A stretch of 64,000 nt of DNA from Desulfovibrionaceae bacterium (GCA_009773665.1 WSYE01000009.1:1-64000); one strand, 5' to 3'; shown: positions 1 to 8,827, counted from the stretch's first letter. Numbers and translations: made by a program. The notes: generated by a model from the letters alone, not told the origin.

Positions 1-363
1 CAGCAGTAGCTACAACGGCAAAAGAGTGCAATCGCAACGAGCAGCCGATGCGCAAAGAGTCTGCTGTCGTAGTCCGTGGAGGCGTACGGGAAAGTCGAGT
101 TCGCCCCTCGTTTGGAGCTGTACGGAGGTCATGTGAGTCAACATGCGGAAGTGCCAGGGCGGGAATCACCGCTTCCGCTTCCGCGTTGCGATGGAATTTG
201 GGGAAAGACCAACTGTCTGAGTGCGCTGAAGGGGCCGTTCAGGATGAGTCTCAAACCTGTGAATCGGACGGCGGCCAGGTCCGTCTGCACGACATCAAAA
301 ATGCCATAAGGCAGGGCATGAACATTATCAGAATGCGCCCGCTCGAAAACGCGCCAAAGAAAA

Positions 364-391
364 AGGGACTTAGGCTATTGCCTAAGTCCCT
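364..391 (-). terminator. Hairpin terminator downstream of the displaced tRNA-Arg 3' end (left flank of integrated element)
   Basis: Perfect 12-bp stem AGGGACTTAGGC/GCCTAAGTCCCT with 4-nt loop; read on minus strand it is followed by CCCTTTTTCTTT. Confidence 0.75.
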
Positions 392-444
392 GATTTCTTG
401 GTGCGCCCGGCAGGATTTGAACCTGCGGCCTACGGATTCGTAGT
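392..444. repeat. Left att direct repeat: displaced tRNA-Arg 3' fragment, identical over 53 bp to 8684-8736
   Basis: gatttcttggtgcgcccggcaggatttgaacctgcggcctacggattcgtagt occurs exactly at both sites. Confidence 0.93.
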
Positions 445-604
445 TCGTTATCATAGCCTTCCCATCGAATCACGGGAACATGTCATTCTCCTTGCAAATC
501 AAGGACTTTCTGGCTATTCTGCCTTCACGTTGTACCTTGCAAAACCCCCATCCTTCACCCGAAAAAGCGGGGCCAGGGCGGGGCCAACTTGAAAGGGGCG
601 GAAG

Positions 605-1840
605 ATGCCAGCAGAAAAGCCAGCAAGAACCATTATTAAATGCAAGTCCATCGGGGTGCGCTACCGTGAGCATCCGACCCGGAAACACGGGGTCAAGCCC
701 GACAAGTATTTCCTCATCCGGTACAAGCTGGACGGCAAAGACCGCGAGGAGGGTCTTGGATGGGCTTCCGAGGGTGTGACCGAAGCCAAAGCATCCGCCC
801 GTTTGTCCGAACTCAAGGAAGCCCAGCGCACGGGGCAAGGCCACCGGACCCTAGCGGCGAAGCGCGAAGCCCAGCGCGAACGGGAGGAAGCCGAGCGCCT
901 GGAACGGGAAGAAGCTACACGGGCAATGCTCACGTTCGGCCAGCTTTGGCCCCGGTACTTCACCCAGGCCCAAGCGGATAAGTCACCGAAATCTTGCGAA
1001 AAGGAGGAGCAGTGCTTCCGACTTTGGATTGCCCCGGTCATTGGGGACAAGCCTCTCAAGGACGTGGCCCCCTTTCACCTTGAACGCATCAAGAAGGCCA
1101 TGGCCGACGCAGGCCGCGCCCCACGTTCCGCCGCCTACACTTTGGCCGTGGTCCGGCAGATTTTCAACTTCGCCAAGCGGCACGGGCTTTTCGAGGGTGA
1201 CAATCCGACCAGCAAAGTCAAGAAGCCGACCTCCGACAATCGGCGCTTGCGCTTCCTGACCCATGACGAAGCCCAGCGGCTTCTGGATGCCCTTGCGGCT
1301 AGAAGTCCTGGCCTGCGTGACCGGGCCTTGATTTCCCTGCATTGCGGGTTACGGGCCGGGGAGGTGTTCACCTTGACGTGGCCGGACGTGGACTTCGTGC
1401 GTGGCATCCTGACCCTGCGCGACACGAAGAGCGGTAAAACCCGGCAAGTCCCAATGACCCGCGCAGTTCAAGCGATGCTCGAACAACGTCCACGCGAAGG
1501 GGCGCTGGTGTTTCCGGGCCGGGGTGGGGTCAGGGCGGGGCAAATCTCGGAATCGTTCAACCGGGCCGTGGCCGATCTTGGCCTGAATGACGGTATTGCC
1601 GACTCGCGGCAGAAAGTAGTCTTCCACACGCTGCGGCACACCTTCGCCTCGTGGCTGGTGGCGGAAGGCGTGGACCTCTACACGGTCAAGGAACTCATGG
1701 GTCATGCCACCCTGGCCATGACGGAACGCTATTCCCACCTGGCACCGGAAAATTTGCGCCGGGCGGTTGATTTGTTGGAGGCCGCAATTCCCCAAGAAAC
1801 CGGGAAAGGAAAGAAATCATCAATAATTAACATGTCTTGA
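605..1840 (+). CDS. int: Tyrosine-type site-specific integrase
   Basis: 411 aa; C-terminal HTLRHTFASWLVAEGVDLYTVKELMGHATLAMTERYSHL with the R..HxLRH..H..Y catalytic pattern; next to att site. Confidence 0.95.
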   Translation: MPAEKPARTIIKCKSIGVRYREHPTRKHGVKPDKYFLIRYKLDGKDREEGLGWASEGVTEAKASARLSELKEAQRTGQGHRTLAAKREAQREREEAERLEREEATRAMLTFGQLWPRYFTQAQADKSPKSCEKEEQCFRLWIAPVIGDKPLKDVAPFHLERIKKAMADAGRAPRSAAYTLAVVRQIFNFAKRHGLFEGDNPTSKVKKPTSDNRRLRFLTHDEAQRLLDALAARSPGLRDRALISLHCGLRAGEVFTLTWPDVDFVRGILTLRDTKSGKTRQVPMTRAVQAMLEQRPREGALVFPGRGGVRAGQISESFNRAVADLGLNDGIADSRQKVVFHTLRHTFASWLVAEGVDLYTVKELMGHATLAMTERYSHLAPENLRRAVDLLEAAIPQETGKGKKSSIINMS

Positions 1841-1911
1841 CGCACAAAACTGCAGAAAACAAGTTTTGAGTCGATTTTCTACTACATGTTTTTCATTGAA
1901 TATTATATTAT

Positions 1912-1942
1912 TTGACATTTCGTCGCGCTTGTGGTCTATAGT
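1912..1942 (+). promoter_or_regulatory. Putative sigma70-type promoter for the 2025-3173 operon
   Basis: TTGACA at 1912 and TATAGT at 1937 (19-bp spacing) or TCTATA at 17-bp spacing, upstream of ATG 2025 in AT-rich DNA. Confidence 0.4.
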
Positions 1943-2024
1943 CGCATCGTGTGAACGCGCTTTAGGGCCAGTTTGATGCAAAACTGGAAGCGAACACAAC
2001 AAACGCAATATCAGGAGAACCACA

Positions 2025-2282
2025 ATGCGTCGCAAAGTCACCAAGTCACAGCCTTCTGCAATTGAAAACCTTATCGCTCACCTTGAAACGGAACTTCCGC
2101 CCCTGCTGATGCGTCACCGTTGGGCCGAGCTTTCCGAAAAGTACGGCCTGCCCTTGTCGCTTGGACGAATGCAGAACCTCGATTGCACTGGCCAAGGGCC
2201 GGAATCCATGCTTGTCGGTGGCCGTGTTGCATACCCGCGAGACGCCTATCTTACGTGGCTGCGTTCGCGTATGGGCGCATAA
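2025..2282 (+). CDS. Small excisionase/AlpA-like DNA-binding protein (putative)
   Basis: 85 aa; C-terminal GPESMLVGGRVAYPRDAYLTWLRSR resembles AlpA/Xis winged-helix; position after integrase. Confidence 0.55.
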   Translation: MRRKVTKSQPSAIENLIAHLETELPPLLMRHRWAELSEKYGLPLSLGRMQNLDCTGQGPESMLVGGRVAYPRDAYLTWLRSRMGA

Positions 2283-2291
2283 GGGGGCGTC

Positions 2292-3173
2292 ATGGGCGAG
2301 CCTATCACTATCCGGGCACCCAAGAAATCGGCCCTTGAAGACGACCCGGCGGACGAGGCCGAAAGGAAACTTGCCCTGTCCACGACCTATGACCGGACCT
2401 GCCGCGAGGAGGCCGAACGTGCGGCCACCGAATGGGTGGAAACGGGCCGGGACCGCATGATGAAGGACATTTGCGACCTCTTGCAATCGCGCACGGGTGA
2501 GCGTTGCGATCCCGATGATGCCGTGCGCGTGCTCATGCGCGGCATCGAAGACAAGACGCTGCACCCCACAACGCTGCCGATGGTCAAGGATATTGTGAAG
2601 GCGAACCTCCGCGAAACAAAGCTATTCGTTCAGCAGACGGAAGCCGACTTTGCCGAGGTGCTAAAGAAGAAATCCATACAGGATAAGAGATACATCGGCA
2701 AAGACAAGCAGCTTGTTGAAAAGCTAACGAAACACAAGGTAAAGGTATTTGACCTGATAGATTACTTCAACAAGCACACATATTCAGCAATAGAATGCGA
2801 GGGCATGTGTGAAAAGATGGTCGGGAAGAAGGTTGATTCTCCATACTACGTATCCAATAAAGGTGAGAAACGCATATGGGCGTTCATCAATGTAGAAGGC
2901 AAAGAAGCCATCGCTAAAAAGCACGGTATGAGTATTGATATGCTAAATAAGCACATAAACGAGCTAACCCGTTGCGGCATTCTGAAAAAGTTCCCGAAGG
3001 ACGGAAGCCATGGACGACAACGAATCGCTGTAGGGTATTGGAACTGGATTACGATCAATAAAGGCTTACGTGTTCCAAAACTCATAACCCTTCAACGGGA
3101 GGATAAAGACCAACTGGCCGCGCTGCGGGACTACCGGGTAAAGCCCCGGCAAGCGTGGGTCCGTGATGAATGA
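2292..3173 (+). CDS. Element-encoded hypothetical protein, possibly DNA-binding/replication related
   Basis: 293-aa ORF closely following 2025-2282; no family recognised with confidence. Confidence 0.7.
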   Translation: MGEPITIRAPKKSALEDDPADEAERKLALSTTYDRTCREEAERAATEWVETGRDRMMKDICDLLQSRTGERCDPDDAVRVLMRGIEDKTLHPTTLPMVKDIVKANLRETKLFVQQTEADFAEVLKKKSIQDKRYIGKDKQLVEKLTKHKVKVFDLIDYFNKHTYSAIECEGMCEKMVGKKVDSPYYVSNKGEKRIWAFINVEGKEAIAKKHGMSIDMLNKHINELTRCGILKKFPKDGSHGRQRIAVGYWNWITINKGLRVPKLITLQREDKDQLAALRDYRVKPRQAWVRDE

Positions 3174-3339
3174 CCCTTCGCCCCATGGCCCGGAAGAGGC
3201 CGCTGCGGATGGTGGAACCGTCAAAACGCCATATAAACCGCGTTTTGTCGTCAAAACGAACGTTCGTTTTGACAAACGCCATAGATTCGTTTCGACGCAA
3301 CGAGCTGGAAAAATATCTCATGCTTTTTTAGTTAGTTAG
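3166..3339 (+). CDS. Possible small ORF overlapping the end of 2292-3173 (57 aa)
   Basis: ATG at 3166 overlaps upstream stop (GATGAATGA); MNDPSPHGPEEAAADGG...; spans the palindrome, so coding status is uncertain. Confidence 0.3.
   Translation: MNDPSPHGPEEAAADGGTVKTPYKPRFVVKTNVRFDKRHRFVSTQRAGKISHAFLVS
3250..3273. promoter_or_regulatory. Perfect 24-bp palindrome, candidate operator or origin-type site
   Basis: GTCAAAACGAAC|GTTCGTTTTGAC exact inverted repeat, embedded in a series of TCAAAACG/CGTTTTGA motifs. Confidence 0.65.
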
Positions 3340-3786
3340 GCGATTTATTGAAGGTGTCAAAAATAACCCGTGAATTTGTAATCTACTAAAATAATTGAAT
3401 TTGTGTCGAAATGAACGACCATATAAAGAAGAAATCTTTCGGAGGGATTGCCTTATGTTCCATAAGAACAATGTCCTTTTTTTTGCTTTAGCATGAGTCA
3501 GAGCGGAATGTTCATTGCATTCACATATCCCCTCATTCCCGTGTCATGCTGCAAAAAAAAAGACATTATGCATTCCTTCGGAATGCATCACTGATTAGCT
3601 ACGCTTCGCTTCGCTTCGCTGGTCGGATACTTTGTTTTGAGTTGGGCAACAAACGAGTTGCACCCGCAGAGGCCGGGCCTACGGCCAAGCCTTCCCGGAG
3701 AAGAATTCTCCAACACCAATCCACCCCGCCAACGGTGGAACCCTGCCGCCCTACGGGCAAGGGGGTGGACCATGGGCCGCAAAAAA

Positions 3787-3813
3787 GGGTCCTTCAGGTT
3801 TTTCCGTGGGTAG
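3787..3813. repeat. Left copy of 27-bp inverted repeat flanking the histidine kinase gene
   Basis: gggtccttcaggtttttccgtgggtag; inverted match at 6250-6276 with 1 mismatch. Confidence 0.8.
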
Positions 3814-4015
3814 CTGATTAGCTAGCCGCCTTCAGGCCGCTACGGCGGAACCTACGCACACTGGCAGATCGCACCGGCTTTTCGATTGACGCTACCGGTG
3901 GTGTGTGGGAATTGATCAAGGTAATGGGGTAGGTTCGTCCACTATCCCCTGAGCGATGCGTTTGGCCTCAGCTTCTTCCTGTCACAGTAGGAATGGGCTA
4001 AGCGGTGGGTGGGCT

Positions 4016-6118
4016 ATGAAGGACAAACTACGCCAACAATCAGAACAACGCGTCAAGGCTAACAAAGCCATGGCCGCACCCCTCCTGTCGCCTGAAGAAA
4101 TCCAGTCCAAGCTCCACGAACTGGAAGTCCACCAGATCGAACTGAAAATGCAGAATGAAGAACTGCGCCGGCTCCAGAATGAACTAGAAGCAAAGCAGAA
4201 AGAGTATTCCGACCTCTATGAATTCGCCCCTGTTGGGTATGTCACCCTCGACGAACTGGGACTCATACTCAAAGCCAACGGCACTGCTACATCCATGCTT
4301 GGCGTGACGAAAAGCATACTTATCAATAAGCCGATACAGCGATTCATCTTCAAAGATGACTCGGATAGTTTTCATCTTCAGTTCAAACAGTTTCGTGAGA
4401 ACAGGACATCACTGGATTGTGATCTGCGCTTGGTACGCGACGACCAAACCGTTATCTGGGCGAACTTCAAGGCAGGCTGGGGCCAGGACACTGACGGTTC
4501 ATACGCGTGCCGCCTTGCAATGAACGACATAACCGAGCGCAAACAGACCGCGGAGTCTCTGTGCGTGAGCGTGGACCGTTACCGTCAGCTTCACGAGAGC
4601 CTGGTGGACGCCTACGCACTCGTGGACATGAGCGGCCGAATTGTTGACTGCAACAAAGCCTTCATCCAGATGCTCGGGTATTCAGAAGGGGAACTACATA
4701 ATCTTACATATGCTCAGATCACTCCGGAGAAATGGCACGAGTTCGAAACCGGGATCATTCGCGAGCAGGTTATTCCCTCCGGAAATTCAGTTGTTTATGA
4801 AAAAGAATACAGACACAAAGACGGCACTGTTTTCCCGGTGGAATTGAGGACGTTTTTGCTTCGAGGCAAGGATGAAGAACCCGATAGCATGTGGGCCATC
4901 ATCCGCGACATCACAGAGCGCAAGCAGGCCGAAGCAGTCCTGCGCCTGGCACGGGATCAGGCGGAAGCTGCGAATAGGGCGAAGAACGATTTCCTGGCCA
5001 ACATGAGCCACGAAATCCGCACCCCGGTTAACGGAGTGCTCGGCATGCTGCAGCTGCTTGAGACTACCGACGTGACTGATGAGCAAAAAGATTACGTATC
5101 AGGAGCGATTCAATCCACAAAACGTCTGACTAGGCTGCTTTCTGATATTCTTGACATTTCAAGGATCGAAGCAGGCAGGATGGAATTGGTTGAGGCAGAG
5201 TTCAACATCAAGAAGACGCGGGATTCCCTCAAAGAGCTTTTTGAATCGGAGTCGATAAGGAAAGGCCTCAGCTTGGAGTTCGGACGCGATGAAGACCTCC
5301 CCCTGGTATTGATTGGTGATGAGGCTCGACTACGGCAAATTCTCTTCAACCTTGTCGGGAATGCCATCAAATTCACGGAGAAGGGAAAAGTCCGTGTGGA
5401 AGCTTCGTTGCTGCCGACCTCAAGCGACTCTTCCGTACGAGTTTTAGTCACAGTGAGCGACACAGGCATTGGTATTCCCGAGGAGCACCTCAAGGACGTT
5501 TTCGAACCTTTTGTTCAGGCCGAGGCTTCGTATACCCGACGTTTCCAAGGAGCAGGCTTAGGGCTTTCCATCGTTCGGCGACTGGTGAATCTCCTTGGAG
5601 GCGAAATCGCGATAGATAGCACCCCAGATGAAGGGACGACCGTCTACCTCTCTCTGCCGTTCAAGCTTCCTGCTTCCGGAAGGAAAGCTGTGGAGATTGG
5701 CGTTAATGAAGCCACATCACCTGCACGAATGCCCTTGAATGTACTCATTGCTGAGGACGATTCCGTCAGCCTCATCATTGCCAAGCGGATGCTTGAGAAG
5801 TCCGGGTTCACGGTCACCACTGCCAAGGATGGGCAGGAGGCGCTTCAGCTTTTGGAAAAACAGGAGTTTGACTTGATCCTTATGGATGTCCAAATGCCTG
5901 TGATGGACGGCGTCGAAGCTACCAAGGCGATTAGGAGGTCTACAACCCTAGGGGCGAAATCCAGTATCCCGATTATCGCCATGACAGCTTTCGCTATGAC
6001 CGGAGACAAGGAAAAGTTCCTAGACGCAGGGATGAATGACTACATCTCCAAGCCGGTAGAGATTGCCGCGCTTAAAGAAATTATCGCCAGAGTGATGGAC
6101 TCAAAGACGGTCGCTTGA
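4016..6118 (+). CDS. PAS-domain hybrid sensor histidine kinase with receiver domain
   Basis: S-box/PAS repeats (DITERKQ), His[22 protein letters not shown], HATPase GTGLG-type [31 protein letters not shown] can extend to 3956. Confidence 0.93.
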   Translation: MKDKLRQQSEQRVKANKAMAAPLLSPEEIQSKLHELEVHQIELKMQNEELRRLQNELEAKQKEYSDLYEFAPVGYVTLDELGLILKANGTATSMLGVTKSILINKPIQRFIFKDDSDSFHLQFKQFRENRTSLDCDLRLVRDDQTVIWANFKAGWGQDTDGSYACRLAMNDITERKQTAESLCVSVDRYRQLHESLVDAYALVDMSGRIVDCNKAFIQMLGYSEGELHNLTYAQITPEKWHEFETGIIREQVIPSGNSVVYEKEYRHKDGTVFPVELRTFLLRGKDEEPDSMWAIIRDITERKQAEAVLRLARDQAEAANRAKNDFLANMSHEIRTPVNGVLGMLQLLETTDVTDEQKDYVSGAIQSTKRLTRLLSDILDISRIEAGRMELVEAEFNIKKTRDSLKELFESESIRKGLSLEFGRDEDLPLVLIGDEARLRQILFNLVGNAIKFTEKGKVRVEASLLPTSSDSSVRVLVTVSDTGIGIPEEHLKDVFEPFVQAEASYTRRFQGAGLGLSIVRRLVNLLGGEIAIDSTPDEGTTVYLSLPFKLPASGRKAVEIGVNEATSPARMPLNVLIAEDDSVSLIIAKRMLEKSGFTVTTAKDGQEALQLLEKQEFDLILMDVQMPVMDGVEATKAIRRSTTLGAKSSIPIIAMTAFAMTGDKEKFLDAGMNDYISKPVEIAALKEIIARVMDSKTVA

Positions 6119-6249
6119 GATCCTGAACTTGTTGCTACGGCCAACCCGGTAGGCACTTTTGGTAATCAACGCTTTCCGATCCCATCCATTGAAATCGGGG
6201 ATGCGTGAGGGAGTATCGGACCTCTACCCGATCCGTCGTGAATTGTGGA

Positions 6250-6276
6250 CTACCCACGGAAAACCCTGAAGGACCC
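6250..6276. repeat. Right copy of 27-bp inverted repeat flanking the histidine kinase gene
   Basis: ctacccacggaaaaccctgaaggaccc, reverse complement of 3787-3813 with 1 mismatch. Confidence 0.8.
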
Positions 6277-6278
6277 AA

Positions 6279-6308
6279 AAAAGGGCGGTCTGTTGCGCAG
6301 AACCGCCC
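6279..6308 (-). terminator. Rho-independent terminator of the minus-strand element operon
   Basis: Minus-strand GGGCGGTTCTG..CAGACCGCCC followed by TTTTTT, downstream of the 6358 stop. Confidence 0.75.
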
Positions 6309-6357
6309 CGAGGAATGCTTCTAGGCCGCGCCCGGTAATCCGGGTGGCCCGTGGCCG

Positions 6358-6849
6358 CTAGAAGCCCGCAGACGGCTTCGGCGTGATTCCGAACTCGAGC
6401 AACAGCCGTTCCGCTTCCGCGTCGGCGTCCGCCTGCGAAAACCCGGACGGGACAACCTGGGCCGCATCGCCAGCGTTGACGGCCACGGTGCGGCTATGGG
6501 GTGTTCCGTGATCAGGCTCACGAAGCGCACCATACCCCCCCAGAGGGGGGGTATGACATTGGGGGTCGATCAAGCCGTGCTCGCGCAAAATTTCGTCAGC
6601 GGCCTTCTCGGCGTCTTGGGCGGTGAACTCAGCCGCTGGTTCCGGCCCATAGGCCCGCGCCTCCAAGGCGGAGAACTCGGCCAGCTTGGGCCGCAGGGCG
6701 TCTAGGGCGGCACGATCATTCCTGGCCTGGGCGAAATAGAAGTCCGACTCAACGTCGGCGCGCTCTTCCAAGCGGGCGTCAAGCTCCATCCGGGCAAGGT
6801 CGCGGGTCAGCTTCGCTACACGGGCATCAAAATTATTTGGCAGGGGCAT
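6358..6849 (-). CDS. Element-encoded hypothetical protein
   Basis: ATG at 6849 preceded by AAGGAGA; MPLPNNFDARVAKLTRDLARMELDARLEERADVESD...; ORF extends upstream to 7020. Confidence 0.65.
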   Translation of the reverse strand: MPLPNNFDARVAKLTRDLARMELDARLEERADVESDFYFAQARNDRAALDALRPKLAEFSALEARAYGPEPAAEFTAQDAEKAADEILREHGLIDPQCHTPPLGGYGALREPDHGTPHSRTVAVNAGDAAQVVPSGFSQADADAEAERLLLEFGITPKPSAGF

Positions 6850-7024
6850 ACTGGTCTCCTTGGGCGTTGTTCGTGTTCTTGGGTTCATCCTGGCGCGGTG
6901 CTTCGCCATAGACGGCGCCTCGACGTTCACGGCAGGCGGAACATGACCGTTCATCAAGGCCGTGCTGTGGCATTTCTGACTTGTGTTCGTGTGTTGTGTG
7001 CATGTTGTATCCGAACTCATCCAT
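6833..7024 (-). CDS. Possible small protein (63 aa) overlapping the preceding stop (ATGGATGA)
   Basis: MDEFGYNMHTTHEHKSEMPQHGLDERSCSACRERRG...; start overlaps stop of 7017-7700. Confidence 0.35.
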   Translation of the reverse strand: MDEFGYNMHTTHEHKSEMPQHGLDERSCSACRERRGAVYGEAPRQDEPKNTNNAQGDQYAPAK

Positions 7025-7700
7025 AAAATACGGTGTTACGGGAAGTAGATGACGCCAGCATCAGCATGTTATCGCATGTATTTGCGAAGTTGTTTGCCGA
7101 CTTCATCAGGTCTTCAAGCGTTCCAATATCGCACTTCAAGAACGGCAAGGCGTGGTATGTCGCGGCCAGTGCGGACATGACTTCCCGGTGCTGTGTGTAC
7201 GCCTGGAGCATGGTCGGACACCCGAGGTCACGGGCTACGGTGTCCGGGTGGCACGCCCGAAGGCGCTCGAAGATCGGCAGAAGCTCATCCTGAACCCGCG
7301 CCGCAACGGTGGCGTGAATGTCCGCCAGCGCGTTGACAAGCTCGCCGTGGACGGCCCGCAAACCATCGGTGCGCTGCCGTGCCAGGAATTGTCCATGCGC
7401 CCGTATGGCATCGGCCAGGTCGGCTTGAAGTTCCTTGATGGTGCCCACATACTCGTCGGCAAGGTCGTTCAGCAGGTCTATGTCGCCGGTCAGCACGCCC
7501 ACTTTTTCTTGCCCAACGCGAACGCCGGAGGGGAGCTTGTTGCTTCCGACGTGCGGCTTGAGCTGCCGCTTAAGGTCTTCGCGCAATGCGGCCAGGGCAG
7601 CGGATTTTTCCTTTATCGCGGCGCGTGTGGTTGCGAGGCCGGTGTTTGCCTCTTCAATACGAGATTTGATGTCTTCAACTTTCTTTTCTGTGGCGTGCAT
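7017..7700 (-). CDS. Element-encoded coiled-coil-like hypothetical protein
   Basis: 227 aa; ATG at 7700 preceded by GAGGAGGAAT; MHATEKKVEDIKSRIEEANTGLATTRAAIKEKSAALAALREDLKRQLKP. Confidence 0.75.
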   Translation of the reverse strand: MHATEKKVEDIKSRIEEANTGLATTRAAIKEKSAALAALREDLKRQLKPHVGSNKLPSGVRVGQEKVGVLTGDIDLLNDLADEYVGTIKELQADLADAIRAHGQFLARQRTDGLRAVHGELVNALADIHATVAARVQDELLPIFERLRACHPDTVARDLGCPTMLQAYTQHREVMSALAATYHALPFLKCDIGTLEDLMKSANNFANTCDNMLMLASSTSRNTVFYG

Positions 7701-7703
7701 TGT

Positions 7704-7994
7704 CTATTCCTCCTCGACGGATGGCTTTGTTCTATGCTTCTTGTATTGAGTCGAGTCGTGCAAGGATTCGATCCAAGACATAGCTTCAGCGTCTTCCGCT
7801 TCCGGTGCGTCATTGATTGCCCGAACAAGACGAGAAATAGAATTGGCTGTCGTGGTTATTCGCTTCAACTTCTTCTCGCATGGAGCCTTTTGCTTCGGTA
7901 TCATTCGGCCCAGCATTTCCGACAGCTGCGCTACTACGTTATGAACATTGTTGGATGTCTCTGCCGCTCGTGTTGAACGCTGTACCCTTCCCAT
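7704..7994 (-). CDS. Element-encoded small hypothetical protein (97 codons including stop)
   Basis: ATG at 7994 preceded by GGAGGAAGGAA; closely spaced with 7017-7700; ORF extends upstream to 8156. Confidence 0.6.
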   Translation of the reverse strand: MGRVQRSTRAAETSNNVHNVVAQLSEMLGRMIPKQKAPCEKKLKRITTTANSISRLVRAINDAPEAEDAEAMSWIESLHDSTQYKKHRTKPSVEEE

Positions 7995-8269
7995 TTCCTT
8001 CCTCCATGACCGGTAGGCATACGCACCGGGTAACTTTGTTTTATGTTCAAAGCAGTTGTGCGCGTTGAAAGTTGCATTGTCAGTGAGAATGTCTTCCTTG
8101 CAATTCCTTCGCAATGGTGAACTGATTGATTCGATTCGGACTAGACTTTGACACATATTTTATATCAATCAAGAAACCCGTGTAAGGTTCTTGCTACAGC
8201 AATTGAAGAAGGGCATTGTTGCCTTGTGCATGGTGCTTCGGTCACATCATGCATTTTCTCCTGAGTGAG

Positions 8270-8307
8270 GCCCGCCAGTGTACTTGGAAGCATTGGCGGG
8301 CTTTTTT
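8270..8307 (+). terminator. Rho-independent terminator (plus strand) in element intergenic region
   Basis: gcccgcca...tggcgggc stem followed by tttttt. Confidence 0.75.
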
Positions 8308-8564
8308 ATTGAAAACTCATGGGTGGTCTAAATTATTCAAAATTCCAGCCGCAATTGCAGCGGGGTACCACCCACAACGCACCCTCCCCCCATGCTTCAG
8401 ATAGAGGTCGGGGGAGGGGGCTGGTACGAGCATTGCTATAGCCAAGGGTATGCCATCATGCGCGGCACTACAGTTGCAGTGCAATCCTGCGTCTTCGTGG
8501 TCGGGGTGGATCGTGGGCGGTCACGTGGAATGACCCGTGCTTGCCGGGGTAGGATCGTGGACGC

Positions 8565-8590
8565 AAAAAAGCCCAGGCTTGCCTGGGCTT
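8565..8590 (-). terminator. Minus-strand terminator near element right end
   Basis: aagcccaggcaagcctgggctttttt when read on minus strand. Confidence 0.75.
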
Positions 8591-8651
8591 GTGGGTGGGT
8601 AGAATCAATCTGGGCGGGGCTATAGCGGGGCCAAATGGCCTACAACGGAAC

Positions 8652-8682
8652 AAGGGGCTAGGTCTTTATGACCTAACCCCTT
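8652..8682 (-). terminator. Hairpin immediately 3' of tRNA-Arg
   Basis: AAGGGGTTAGGTC/GACCTAGCCCCTT stem (one G-U pair) on minus strand; weak T tract. Confidence 0.55.
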
Positions 8683-8683
8683 G

Positions 8684-8736
8684 GATTTCTTGGTGCGCCC
8701 GGCAGGATTTGAACCTGCGGCCTACGGATTCGTAGT
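8684..8736. repeat. Right att direct repeat (3' part of intact tRNA-Arg)
   Basis: Identical to 392-444. Confidence 0.93.
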
Positions 8737-8766
8737 CCGGCGCTCTATCCACTGAGCTACGGGCGC
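8691..8766 (-). tRNA. tRNA-Arg (anticodon ACG)
   Basis: GCGCCCGTAGCTCAGTGGATAGAGCGCCGGACTACGAATCCGTAGGCCGCAGGTTCAAATCCTGCCGGGCGCACCA; anticodon loop CTACGAA; encoded CCA. Confidence 0.96.
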
Positions 8767-8827
8767 GTCGTCGAGAAAGGCGTTCTAGGGATTTCAGGCC
8801 CCCGCGTCAAGCATTCTTTTGTTTTTT

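Larger units (their letters stand above)
445..8736. mobile_element. Integrated genomic island / integrative element at tRNA-Arg(ACG), ~8.3 kb
   Basis: 53-bp att repeats, adjacent tyrosine integrase at 605-1840 and AlpA/excisionase-like ORF, intact tRNA restored at the right junction. Confidence 0.88.

Noticed and set aside
48-454. Overlapping ORFs at 48-443, 76-309 and 251-454
   Set aside because: They overlap each other on both strands, run through the tRNA-derived att repeat and show no family signature.
3546-3821. 91-aa ORF in the kinase upstream region
   Set aside because: Runs through hairpins and the inverted repeat, has no convincing RBS or family pattern; more likely noncoding.
7152-7976. 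274-aa plus-strand ORF opposite the element operon
   Set aside because: Antisense to three ORFs with good SDs; composition looks like the shadow of coding DNA.
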